Shown piece after piece: positions 24,924 to 33,250 of a DNA stretch of 64,000 nucleotides; position 1 is the first letter of the stretch; the number at the start of each line of letters is the position of its first letter. The notes below the pieces were generated by a model. The model worked only from the letters and a program-made list of their open reading frames with translations. It searched no databases and was not told where the DNA came from. The position numbers and the translations under genes were made by a program. Source of the stretch: Sphaerisporangium sp. TRM90804 (GTDB taxonomy: Bacteria > Actinomycetota > Actinomycetes > Streptosporangiales > Streptosporangiaceae); contig NZ_JARWAC010000026.1 of the NCBI RefSeq assembly GCF_029846175.1, forward strand, positions 142,152-206,151, in the 5' to 3' direction.

Positions 24924-26108
24924 ATGGACGTGCTCGACCTGGCCCGGCTTCAGTTCGCGGTGACGGGAAGCCTGCACTTCCTGTTCGTGGTGCTGACCCT
25001 GGGCCTGGCCCCCCTCGTGGCGATCATGCAGACGCGGCACCTGATCAGCGGCAAGCCGGTGTTCGAGCGGATGACGCGCTTCTGGGGGCAGATCTATGTC
25101 ATCAACTACGCGCTCGGGATCTTCACCGGCCTGGTCATGGAGTTCCAGTTCGGGCTGAGCTGGAGCGGGCTGACGCACTTCGCCGGCGACGTGTTCGGCG
25201 CGCCGCTCGCCCTGGAGACGCTCGGCGCGTTCTTCCTGGAGTCCACCTTCCTCGGCCTGTGGATCTTCGGCTGGAACCGGCTGCCCCCCAGGCTCCACCT
25301 GGCGTGCATCTGGCTGGTGACGCTCACCGCGTACGCCAGCGCGTACTGGATCATGGTGGCCAACTCGTTCCTCCAGCACCCGGCCGGCGCCGCGCGGCAG
25401 GGCGACCACCTGGCGCTCACCGACTTCGGCGCCCTGCTGCTCAACCCCAGCCTCGTGATGGCGGTCCCGCACGTCATCGGGGCCGCGCTGTTCACCGGCA
25501 GCTTCGTGATGATCGGCGCCAGCGCCTGGCACCTGTTCCGGCGCACCCCCGAGCAGGAGTTCTTCCGCCGGTCGCTGCGCACCGGCGTGGTCTGGGGGGC
25601 CGTCGGCACCACGCTCACCGTCGGCTTCGGGTACGCCCAGTTCGGCGTCGTCGGCCCCATCCAGCCGGAGAAATTCGACGATCCCCTGGCCGGGGGCGCG
25701 CTCGGCTTCATGATCCTGATCGGCCAGCTACTCCAGCTCGTGACGGTGTTCGCGCTGCTGCCGCTGCTCTTCCGCGACCTGCTGGCCCGCTTCCGGTGGC
25801 TGCACCCCGTGCTGATGATCATGACGCCGCTGCCGTTCGTGGCGGCCATCCTCGGATGGCTGGCGCGCGAGGTCGGGCGCCAGCCGTGGCTGGTGTACGG
25901 CGAGCTGAGCGTGGCCGACGCCATGTCCCCCGGCCTGACGCCTGGCATGATCACGTTCTCCTTCGTCGCGTTCGTCGGCGTGCTCGGCATGCTCGCGGTC
26001 GTCGACTACCTGCTCATCGCCCGTGCGGTGCGGCGCGGCCCCGGCCAGGTGGCCCTCGGCGCACGCGGTGACGCCGACCACGCCCCCGCCCCCGCGCTCG
26101 CGCTCTGA
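24924..26108 (+). CDS. cydA: cytochrome bd-type oxidase subunit I lacking the Q loop
   Basis: A 394-residue membrane protein, against about 520 in E. coli. Haem ligands align: H18 in GSLHFLF (E. coli H19), the Glu of VMEFQFG (E99), the His of AVPHVIG (H186), the Met of GFMILIG (M393) and the Glu before GRQPW (E445). Between the Lys of QPEK (K252 position) and that Met there are 13 residues, against 141 in E. coli, so the entire quinol-binding Q loop is missing and Glu257 has no counterpart. GAGGAG almost abuts the ATG at 24924; a GTG at 24930 has better spacing. First gene of cydABDC. Electron donor is therefore uncertain. Confidence 0.88.
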   Translation: MDVLDLARLQFAVTGSLHFLFVVLTLGLAPLVAIMQTRHLISGKPVFERMTRFWGQIYVINYALGIFTGLVMEFQFGLSWSGLTHFAGDVFGAPLALETLGAFFLESTFLGLWIFGWNRLPPRLHLACIWLVTLTAYASAYWIMVANSFLQHPAGAARQGDHLALTDFGALLLNPSLVMAVPHVIGAALFTGSFVMIGASAWHLFRRTPEQEFFRRSLRTGVVWGAVGTTLTVGFGYAQFGVVGPIQPEKFDDPLAGGALGFMILIGQLLQLVTVFALLPLLFRDLLARFRWLHPVLMIMTPLPFVAAILGWLAREVGRQPWLVYGELSVADAMSPGLTPGMITFSFVAFVGVLGMLAVVDYLLIARAVRRGPGQVALGARGDADHAPAPALAL

Positions 26109-26131
26109 CGACCCCGCAAGGAGCTCCCCTC

Positions 26132-26932
26132 ATGGAGATCATCTGGCTCGCGGTGTTCGCCGCGCTGCTGATCGGCTACTTCGCCCTGGAAGGGTTCGAC
26201 ATCGGGGTGGGCATGCTGCTCCCGGTGCTGAGCCGCGCCAGTGAACGCGCCGGCGAGCCCGGCACGCCCCAGGCGCACCGCGACCGCCTGGTCGCGGCCG
26301 TCGCGCCCTTCGTCCTTGCCAACGAGGTGTGGCTGGTGGCCGTCGCCGGCGCGCTGATCGGCGTCTACCCCTCGCTGGAGGGCGAGGTGCTGCACGGCCT
26401 CTACCCGGTGGTGGTCGCGCTGCTGGTGTCCTGGGTCATGCGCGACGCGGGCCTGTGGTTCCGGCGCAGGCTGGACGGCGCCCGGTGGCGGGCCTTCTGG
26501 GACGCGGCGCTGTGCGCGGCGTCCTGGGGCCTCGCCCTGACCTGGGGCGTGGCGCTGGCGTCGGTGGTGCGAGGGCTGCCCGCCAACCCCTTCGACGCGC
26601 TCGGCCTGCTGTACGGGGCGGTGGTCGCGGCGGCGCTGGCCGTGCACGGCCGTGCCTTCGCCGCCTGGCGGCTGTCGGGCGCCGACGAGCCCGGCACCGG
26701 GCGCCGCCTGGCGCTGACGGCCGCGCTGGCCGCCCTGCCGGTCGCCGTCCCGCTGGCCGTAGTCGCGCCGACACTGCTCGACCACAGCGCGTCACCCGCG
26801 GCGCTGAATGTGCTCAGTATCATGGCGCTTCCCGTCCTCCCCATCGTCCTCGCGGCGCAAGTATGGGTATGGAGGACCTTCGGCCCCGCCCGGGACCCGA
26901 AGACCGCCGCCCGCCTGCCGTCCTTCTTCTGA
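26132..26932 (+). CDS. cydB: cytochrome bd-type oxidase subunit II (short form)
   Basis: A 266-residue multi-helix membrane protein; E. coli CydB has about 379. The start EIIWLAVFAALLIGYFALEGFDIGVG is diagnostic for CydB, and LANEVWLVAVAGALIG matches the conserved second helix region. About eight helices are predicted, with shortened loops and C-terminus. AAGGAG lies 8 nt before the ATG and the gene follows cydA by 23 nt. It pairs with the equally reduced CydA. No cydX-like small gene is visible. Confidence 0.88.
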   Translation: MEIIWLAVFAALLIGYFALEGFDIGVGMLLPVLSRASERAGEPGTPQAHRDRLVAAVAPFVLANEVWLVAVAGALIGVYPSLEGEVLHGLYPVVVALLVSWVMRDAGLWFRRRLDGARWRAFWDAALCAASWGLALTWGVALASVVRGLPANPFDALGLLYGAVVAAALAVHGRAFAAWRLSGADEPGTGRRLALTAALAALPVAVPLAVVAPTLLDHSASPAALNVLSIMALPVLPIVLAAQVWVWRTFGPARDPKTAARLPSFF

Positions 26933-27051
26933 CCATCGGCGGGCCTCCCGCCCCGGCCGGGGTCGGGAGCCCGCCTGCGACCTGCCGTCCTTCACTCCGG
27001 CCCCGGCGGGACCGGAGCCACCGTCCGCCTCTTCGAGGACTTCGGGGAACG

Positions 27052-29043
27052 ATGCACAAGGATCTCCTGCGCTTGGCGCGGGCCGAACGCACGGTCCGCG
27101 GCCACCTGCTGGTCTGCGTCACCGCGGCCGTGCTCGCAGGGCTGCTGGTGCTGGTGCAGGCGGAGCTGCTCGCCGGGGTGCTGTCCGGCGCCTTCGCCAC
27201 CGCGGCGCTGCTCCCGCTGGCCGCGGTGGTCGCGGCCCGGGCGCTGCTGGGCCTGCTGCAGGGCGTCGCCGCCGGGCGCACGGCCGGCGCGCTGAAGTCG
27301 GCGCTGCGGGGCCTGCTGCTCGGGCGGCTGCGCGACCTCGGGCCCGCCCGGTTGAGCGCGCACCGGTCGGGCGAGCTGGTGACGCTGGCGGGCCGGGGCC
27401 TGGACGCGCTCGACCCGTACGTGACCGGCTACCTGCCCGCCGTCGCCGTGGCCGCCGTGGTGCCGTTCGCGGTGCTGGTGCGGCTGTTCACGGCCGACCT
27501 CGCCACCGCCGTGATCGTGCTGCTGACGCTCCCGCTGATCCCGGTGTTCGGCGCCCTGGTGGGCTGGCAGACCAAGGCCGTCACCGAGCGGCAGTGGCGG
27601 GCCCTGTCGCTGCTCGGCGGCCACTTCCTCGACGTCGTCCGCGGCCTGCCGACGCTCCGGGCCTTCGGCCGCGCGCGCCACCAGGCCGAGGTGATCCACC
27701 AGGTCGCCGGCGCGCACCGCGCCGCCACCATGCGCACGCTGCGGGTCGCGTTCCTGTCGTCCCTGGTCCTGGAGCTGGTCGCCTCCCTGTCCCTGGCCCT
27801 CGTCGCCGTCCCCGTGGGCCTGCGCCTCCTCTCGGGCTCCCTGGACCTGCACACCGCCCTGCTCGTCCTGCTCCTGGCCCCCGAGGCGTACATCCCCCTG
27901 CGCGCCATGGGCGCCCGGTTCCACGCCGCCATGGAAGGCGTGGCCGCCGCCGACCAGACCTTCACCGTCCTGCGCCCCGACCCCGAGACCACCGACCCGG
28001 ACGCCCTCCAGCCCGGCGCTCCCACCCTCCAGCCCGTCGCCCCCGCCCTCCTGTCCAGCGTCCCGGCCGCCAAGCCCGGCGTCCCCGCCCTCCAACCCAG
28101 CGCTCCCCCCCTGTCCGCGGCGAGCACCGGGCCCCGGCTTCCGGCCGGCGACGGAGCCCCGGACGGCGACGCCCCTTCCTCCGCACCCGACGCCGCCTCT
28201 CGGCCCCCGACCCGAAAGGGCCGCCTCGCCCGGACCCCCTCGGCGGCCCGCCAGATCCCGGCCGACGGCGGCACGCCGCCCCCCGCGCTCGCCGTCGCCC
28301 GGTTCGTGACCGGCGGCGACGCGGGCGGCGGGGACGCCGTCCGTTCTCCCGGCGTGCCGGAGATCCGGCTGGAGGAGGTGACGGTGCGCTATCCCGGCAG
28401 GCGGGACGCCGCGCTCGACGGCGTCTCGCTGGTGATCGCGCCCGGGGAGCGGGTCGCGCTGGTGGGCGAGAGCGGCGCGGGCAAGAGCACCCTGCTGCAC
28501 CTGCTGCTCGGTTTCGTCACCCCGGCGCGCGGCCGGGTGCTGGCCGGCGGCGTCGACCTGGCCGACCTGGACCTCGACGCGTGGCGGCGGCGGCTCGCGT
28601 TCGTCCCGCAGCGGCCGCACCTGTTCGCCGCCTCGGTCGCCGAGAACATCCGCCTCGGCTCCCCCGCCTCCCCGGCGCAGGTCGCGGCCGCCGCCGCGTC
28701 GGCGCACGCCGCCGAGTTCGTCGAGGCCCTCCCCGAGGGCTACGACACCGCCATCGGGGAACGCGGCGCCAACCTGTCGGCGGGCCAGCGCCAGCGCATC
28801 GCGCTCGCCCGGGCCTTCTGCCGTCCCGGCGCCGAGGTCCTGCTGCTCGACGAGCCCACCGCCCGCCTGGACGGCCGCAGCGAGGCCGCCGTCATCGAGG
28901 CCACCCGCGCGCTGGCCCACGACCGGACCGCCATCGTCGTCGCCCACCGCCCCGCCATGATCGACCTCGCCGACCGCGTCATCCGCCTGGAGGCCGGCCG
29001 CGTCACCGCCGAAACCCGCCCCACCACGGGGGCCACCCGATGA
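27052..29043 (+). CDS. cydD: CydD-type ABC exporter half with a long Pro/Ala linker
   Basis: A 663-residue fused membrane/ATPase half-transporter. Six helices (about 15-300) precede an unusual low-complexity linker of about 130 residues (305-435) rich in Pro, Ala and Ser with loose LQP/APxLQP repeats. The ATPase domain then has Walker A GESGAGKST, signature LSAGQ and Walker B VLLLDEP. CydDC exports thiols or haem-related cargo needed for cytochrome bd assembly, and the position after cydAB fits. The ATG at 27052 follows GGGGA. The linker is missing from E. coli CydD and may be disordered. Confidence 0.85.
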   Translation: MHKDLLRLARAERTVRGHLLVCVTAAVLAGLLVLVQAELLAGVLSGAFATAALLPLAAVVAARALLGLLQGVAAGRTAGALKSALRGLLLGRLRDLGPARLSAHRSGELVTLAGRGLDALDPYVTGYLPAVAVAAVVPFAVLVRLFTADLATAVIVLLTLPLIPVFGALVGWQTKAVTERQWRALSLLGGHFLDVVRGLPTLRAFGRARHQAEVIHQVAGAHRAATMRTLRVAFLSSLVLELVASLSLALVAVPVGLRLLSGSLDLHTALLVLLLAPEAYIPLRAMGARFHAAMEGVAAADQTFTVLRPDPETTDPDALQPGAPTLQPVAPALLSSVPAAKPGVPALQPSAPPLSAASTGPRLPAGDGAPDGDAPSSAPDAASRPPTRKGRLARTPSAARQIPADGGTPPPALAVARFVTGGDAGGGDAVRSPGVPEIRLEEVTVRYPGRRDAALDGVSLVIAPGERVALVGESGAGKSTLLHLLLGFVTPARGRVLAGGVDLADLDLDAWRRRLAFVPQRPHLFAASVAENIRLGSPASPAQVAAAAASAHAAEFVEALPEGYDTAIGERGANLSAGQRQRIALARAFCRPGAEVLLLDEPTARLDGRSEAAVIEATRALAHDRTAIVVAHRPAMIDLADRVIRLEAGRVTAETRPTTGATR

Positions 29044-29192
29044 ACCACCTCCGAGCGGACACCGAGGGCGGTCGCGAGCCCGCACCCCGTCCGACCCCGC
29101 CGCCTGCCGCCGCCGGGAGGGGCACGATGATCGGCCTCCGGCCTACGACGGAGCAGAACGGGCGGCCGTCGACGTCGGGAGGCGCGTGGTGA
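29040..29192 (+). CDS. possible 50-residue coupling ORF between cydD and cydC
   Basis: The ATG overlaps the cydD stop (ATGA) and the TGA (29190-29192) overlaps the cydC start region (GTGGTGA). The peptide is hydrophilic and Pro/Arg-rich with no recognised domain. It could exist only to carry ribosomes from cydD to cydC, or be a chance frame; the overlap at both ends is the sole support. Confidence 0.3.
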   Translation: MNHLRADTEGGREPAPRPTPPPAAAGRGTMIGLRPTTEQNGRPSTSGGAW

Positions 29193-30889
29193 ACGTTCTT
29201 CGGCTCGCGCCCGGCATGGGCAGGCGGCTGCTCGTCGCGGTGGCGGCGGGGGCCGCGGCGGAGCTGGCGGCGGTGGGGCTCATCGGGGCGGCGGCGTGGC
29301 TGATCACGCGGGCTGCCCAGCAGCCCTCGCTGGCGGCGCTGAGCGTGGCGATCGTCGCGGTGCGCGCGTTCGCGACCACCCGGGGGCTGTTCCGGTACGG
29401 CGAGCGGCTGGCCGGGCACGAGGTGGCCCTGCGCGCCCAGGCGTCGGCACGCGAGCGGCTGTACGAGGCCCTCGTCCCGGCGGGACCGCTGGGCAGGCGC
29501 GGGGCCGACCTGCTGAGCCGGATGGTCGACGACACCGACGCCGTGCAGGACCTGCTCGTCCGCTGCCTGCTGCCCGCCGCCGCCGCGGCCGTCACCGCCG
29601 CCGCTGCGATCGCCGTGGGAGCCTTCCTGCTGCCGGCCGCGGCGCTGGTGCTGCTCGCGGGCCTGCTGGTGGCCGGGGTGGTGCTGCCCGCCTGCACGGC
29701 CGCCGCGGCGCGGCGCCGTTCGACCAGGCTCGCCCCCGCCCGCGCCGAGCTCGCCGCCGGCGTGGCCGACCTGGTGCACGGCGCCGCCGACCTGGCCGCC
29801 TACGGCGCGACCGAGCGGGCGCTGGAGGCCGCCGCCCGGGCGGACGCGCGGCTGGCGGCGCTGGAGCGGCGCCAGACCCGGGCGAACGCCGCCGCCCTGG
29901 CGCTCGGCACGCTGGTCCAGGGCCTCACCGTCGCCGCGATCGTGCTGGTCGCCCAGGCGGCCGGCATCGGCCAGGTGGCCACCGCCGTGCTGGCGCTGAC
30001 CGCGCTGGTCTCCTTCGAGCCGGTACTGCCGCTGGCCGCCGCCGGCGAGCGACTCGCCGGGGTCATGGCGGCGCTGCGCAGGCTGCGCGAGATCCGCGCC
30101 ACCCCGCCCGCCGTCCCCGGGCCCGCGACCCCGGCGGCCCCGCCGGAGGGGCCCCTGACGGTCCGGGTGGACGACCTGGTGGTCCGGCACGACCCCGCGT
30201 TGCCCCCGGCCCTGGACGGCGTGTCGCTGACCCTGCCTCCCGGCCGGCGCGTGGCCGTGGTCGGGCCGAGCGGCGCGGGCAAGAGCACCCTGCTGTCGGC
30301 CCTGATGCGCACCGCCGACATCGAGTCCGGATCCATCCGCCTCAACGACGTCGACGTGCGCGACCTCGCCCCCGACGACGTCCGCGCGAGGATGACCGGC
30401 CTCACCCAGGACCCCTACGTCTTCCGCGCCTCCCTCCGCGACAACCTCCGCCTCGCCGGCCCCGACGCCGGCCAGGAGGAGCTGGCGGACGCCGTGCGAC
30501 GCGCCCGCCTGGAAACCTGGGTCGAGCGCACCGGCTGGGACACCACCTTGGGCGAGGACGGCCGCACGGTCTCCGGCGGCCAGCTCCAGCGCCTCGCCCT
30601 AGCCCGAGCCCTGCTCCACGACCCCGAGATCCTGCTCCTCGACGAGCCCGCCGAGTCCCTCGACGAGCCCACGGCCGACGCCCTCATGGCCGACCTCCTC
30701 GACGCCACCCGGGGCCGCACCACCCTCCTGGTCACCCACCGCCTGCGCGGCCTGGAACAGGTCGACGAGATCATCGTCCTGGAGTCCGGCCGCGTCACCC
30801 AGCGCGGCCACCACGACACCCTGACCACCACCCCCGGCTACTACCACGACCTGTGGACCTCGGAAACCCTCACCGCAGGCACCCGCTGA
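29189..30889 (+). CDS. cydC: CydC-type ABC exporter half
   Basis: A 566-residue half-transporter with six helices (about 20-295) and an ATPase domain (about 330-560): Walker A GPSGAGKST, signature VSGGQ, Walker B ILLLDEP, H-loop VTHRLRG. GGGAGG lies 6 nt before the GTG at 29189. It should pair with CydD as the heterodimeric CydDC exporter for bd-oxidase maturation. Last gene of the cyd operon; no clear terminator follows, only the dispersed repeat at 31001. Confidence 0.85.
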   Translation: MNVLRLAPGMGRRLLVAVAAGAAAELAAVGLIGAAAWLITRAAQQPSLAALSVAIVAVRAFATTRGLFRYGERLAGHEVALRAQASARERLYEALVPAGPLGRRGADLLSRMVDDTDAVQDLLVRCLLPAAAAAVTAAAAIAVGAFLLPAAALVLLAGLLVAGVVLPACTAAAARRRSTRLAPARAELAAGVADLVHGAADLAAYGATERALEAAARADARLAALERRQTRANAAALALGTLVQGLTVAAIVLVAQAAGIGQVATAVLALTALVSFEPVLPLAAAGERLAGVMAALRRLREIRATPPAVPGPATPAAPPEGPLTVRVDDLVVRHDPALPPALDGVSLTLPPGRRVAVVGPSGAGKSTLLSALMRTADIESGSIRLNDVDVRDLAPDDVRARMTGLTQDPYVFRASLRDNLRLAGPDAGQEELADAVRRARLETWVERTGWDTTLGEDGRTVSGGQLQRLALARALLHDPEILLLDEPAESLDEPTADALMADLLDATRGRTTLLVTHRLRGLEQVDEIIVLESGRVTQRGHHDTLTTTPGYYHDLWTSETLTAGTR

Positions 30890-31000
30890 CGGAGCGAACC
30901 GGCTCTCCCCGCTCGAACGGACGATCACGGGTGTCGCCGCCTGCCGGGTGACGCGGCACCGTACCCCCAGCGTGCGGAGATGGGCTGTGGTGGCCGATCA

Positions 31001-31056
31001 GAGGGTCGCCCTCAGAGGGCTGCGCCGAAGGCACCTTTCGGAGGACGGAACGGCGA
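31001..31056. repeat. dispersed intergenic repeat, copy A
   Basis: Shares GAGGGTCGCC and, 15-16 nt later, GCGCCGAAGGCA followed by TTTCGG and GGAC with the element at 60063-60107. Internally CCGAAGG can pair with CTTTCGG. It lies between cydC and the promoter at 31068. Confidence 0.5.
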
Positions 31057-31067
31057 TGCCGGGGAGG

Positions 31068-31111
31068 TTTACATTCCAAACCTGTTTGGTTTACAGTACA
31101 AACTAGTTTGG
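31068..31111 (+). promoter_or_regulatory. promoter overlapped by two palindromic operators
   Basis: TTTACA (31068-31073), 18-nt spacer, TACAGT (31092-31097). CCAAACctGTTTGG (31076-31089) lies in the spacer, and the perfect palindrome CAAACTAGTTTG (31099-31110) covers the start point; their centres are 22 bp apart, about two helical turns. Such an arrangement indicates repression by a dimeric winged-helix protein, most simply the one encoded at 31768. Confidence 0.75.
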
Positions 31112-31126
31112 ACATGGGAGGGTCGC

Positions 31127-31771
31127 ATGCGTGCGGTCGAGGGGGACGACGACGAGCGGGTGCTGAGTCCGGAGGACTCGCTGCGGCTCATCAACGACCA
31201 GCGGGCCGAGATGAACCGCCGGCTGGGGCTGAATCCGCTGCTTTTCTACGTGCCCTGGGGGGTGGCGTGGTTCGTCGGGTTCGGGGCCTTCTTCCTGCGG
31301 CACGGGCTTTCGGGCGAGCCGTACGTCGACCTCTCCCGGGGGGCGAGCCTGACGGTGCTGCTGGTGTCGATCGGGGTGGCGCTGGCATTCACGGGGTACG
31401 CCGGGTGGCGGCAGGGGCACCACGTTCGCGGGGAGTCGCAGGACCGGGGAGCGATGTACGGGCTGACGTGGTCGGCCGCGTACATCACGATGAGCTTCGT
31501 CGCCTCGCGGTTCGTCCGCCACCTCCCGCCCGACGAGGCCGACCTGCTGTGGGCGTCCCTGTCGATCTGGGTGGTGAGCATCATGCTCATGGCCGGGGGG
31601 GCGGTGTGGCGGCTCCGCGCGATGTTCGCCGGCGGCGCCGCCATCGCGGTCGTCAACGCGGCCGGGGTGGCGGCAGGGCCTGGGTGGCACGCGCTGCTCA
31701 TGTCGGTCGTGGTGGGCGGCGGGTACATCGTCGCCGCCCTGGTGCTGCGCCGTCGCATGGCGAAGGCATGA
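31127..31771 (+). CDS. membrane protein of unknown function, first gene of an ABC operon
   Basis: A 214-residue protein with five to six predicted transmembrane helices after an acidic, cytoplasmic N-terminus (residues 1-35, containing SPEDSLRLINDQRAEMNRRL). I do not recognise the family beyond its frequent pairing with small winged-helix regulators. GGGAGG precedes the ATG. Its stop overlaps the next start (ATGA). It is likely an accessory or sensor component of the transporter encoded downstream, from position alone. Confidence 0.75.
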   Translation: MRAVEGDDDERVLSPEDSLRLINDQRAEMNRRLGLNPLLFYVPWGVAWFVGFGAFFLRHGLSGEPYVDLSRGASLTVLLVSIGVALAFTGYAGWRQGHHVRGESQDRGAMYGLTWSAAYITMSFVASRFVRHLPPDEADLLWASLSIWVVSIMLMAGGAVWRLRAMFAGGAAIAVVNAAGVAAGPGWHALLMSVVVGGGYIVAALVLRRRMAKA

Positions 31772-32145
31772 GCCTTCCCGGCGGCGGGCTCCCCGAGCTC
31801 GACCCGGTCATCCACGCACAGGCCCGTCTCCGCGTCGTCACCGCCCTCTCGACCATCCCGGAGGGCGACCAGATCAGCTTCCCCCGGCTACGCGACATCC
31901 TCGGCATGACCGGCGGGAACCTGTCGGTCCACCTGGGCAAGCTGGAGGACGCCGGGTACGTCGAGATCGCCAAGACGCACAAGGGCCGGACACCGGTGAC
32001 CTACCTCGCCCTCACGCGCCGGGGGCGGCTGGCGTTCGACGACTACACCACGGCGATCCGCGCGCTCCTCGACGCGGCCGGCCCCGGGCCGGCGGGCGGG
32101 CCGCCCACAGGCAATGGATCATCAGAGATGGGGCAAAGCACATGA
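31768..32145 (+). CDS. small winged-helix (MarR/ArsR-like) regulator
   Basis: A 125-residue DNA-binding protein: residues about 15-95 are a winged helix of the HTH_34 type (LRDILGMTGGNLSVHLGKLE as recognition region, KGRTPVTYLALTRRG as wing). The tail is Gly/Pro-rich. It overlaps its neighbours by ATGA on both sides, so it is tightly coupled in the operon. It probably binds the two AAAC-N2-GTTT palindromes at 31076 and 31099. No metal or effector-binding residues are evident. Confidence 0.82.
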   Translation: MSLPGGGLPELDPVIHAQARLRVVTALSTIPEGDQISFPRLRDILGMTGGNLSVHLGKLEDAGYVEIAKTHKGRTPVTYLALTRRGRLAFDDYTTAIRALLDAAGPGPAGGPPTGNGSSEMGQST

Positions 32146-33035
32146 CAGAGGTCCTCGCCCACGCGGACGCGGTCACCCGCCGGTACGGCGACGTGGTCGC
32201 CCTGAACGACGTCTCGCTGGAGATCCGCGCCGGAGAGCTGGTCGGCCTGCTGGGGCCCAACGGCGCGGGCAAGTCGACCCTGGTCAACCTGTTCGCCGGG
32301 CTGCGGCGGCCCAGCTCGGGGACGGTCACGCTGTTCGGCGGTCCTCCCGGGGACCCCGCCAGCCGGCTGCGGCTCGGCATGACGCCGCAGGAGACCGGCC
32401 TGCCGCCCACCCTGCGGGTGCGCGAGGTCGTCGACTTCGTCGCGGCGCACTTCCCCTCCCCGGCCGGCCGCGACGAGCTCCTGGCCCGCTTCGACCTCAC
32501 CGAGCTGCGCGACCGGCAGGTCGGCGGCCTCTCGGGCGGGCAGAAGCGGCGGGTCGCGGTCGCCCTGGCGTTCGCCGGGCGCCCCCGGCTGGTCATGCTG
32601 GACGAGCCCACCACCGGCCTGGACGTCGAGGCCCGCCGTGCCCTGTGGGACGCCATCCGCGACTTCCACGCGGACGGCGGCACCGTCCTGCTCACCAGCC
32701 ACTACCTGGAGGAGATCGAGGCCCTGGCCGAGCGCGTGGTGGTGGTCGGCCAGGGCCGCGTGCTCGCCGACGACACCCTGGCGGCGGTGCGCGGCATGGT
32801 CGGCGTCCGCCGCGTCGTCCTTTCGGTCCCGGAGCTGCCCGACCTGCCCGGCGTGCTCGGCGTCGAACGCGACGGCGAGCGCACCCGCCTGCTCACCACC
32901 GACGCCGACCGCCTGGTGCGCGAGCTGGTCAGGTCGGACGTCCCCTTCTCGGGCCTGGAGATCCAGCCCACCACCCTGGAGGAGGCGTTCCTCACGATCA
33001 CCACCCGCGACGCCCACCCCGCCCCCGCCGTCTGA
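32142..33035 (+). CDS. ABC transporter ATP-binding protein (ABC-2/drug-exporter type)
   Basis: A 297-residue ATPase: Walker A GPNGAGKST, Q-loop MTPQETG, signature LSGGQ, Walker B LVMLDEP, H-loop LTSHYLEE. It is followed by the C-terminal regulatory region of CcmA/NodI/DrrA-type exporters, ending in TTLEEAFL. The start overlaps the regulator stop (ATGA). It powers the permease at 33251. Exported substrate unknown; multidrug or lipid export is typical of the group. Confidence 0.88.
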   Translation: MTEVLAHADAVTRRYGDVVALNDVSLEIRAGELVGLLGPNGAGKSTLVNLFAGLRRPSSGTVTLFGGPPGDPASRLRLGMTPQETGLPPTLRVREVVDFVAAHFPSPAGRDELLARFDLTELRDRQVGGLSGGQKRRVAVALAFAGRPRLVMLDEPTTGLDVEARRALWDAIRDFHADGGTVLLTSHYLEEIEALAERVVVVGQGRVLADDTLAAVRGMVGVRRVVLSVPELPDLPGVLGVERDGERTRLLTTDADRLVRELVRSDVPFSGLEIQPTTLEEAFLTITTRDAHPAPAV

Positions 33036-33250
33036 GGACGGGCGTCCACGCACCGCGTACCGGCCGGACCGGCGCCCAAGCGACCGCCGACGGGGGTCCC
33101 CGGGCGCCCCTCCCTCGCGGCAGACCCCACCGTCGCGGCACGAAGACCACCCACGCGACCAGGCCACCCCGTTCGCGGGAGGACCGTCCGCTCGGGCCGG
33201 GTGGGGACCGGCACCAGTCCTTCTCGATGACGTTCCCGTCAGGAGCTCTC

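Noticed and set aside
26992..29085. A 697-codon minus-strand frame opposite cydD
   Set aside because: Shadow frame caused by GC-rich third positions; cydD carries all ABC motifs.
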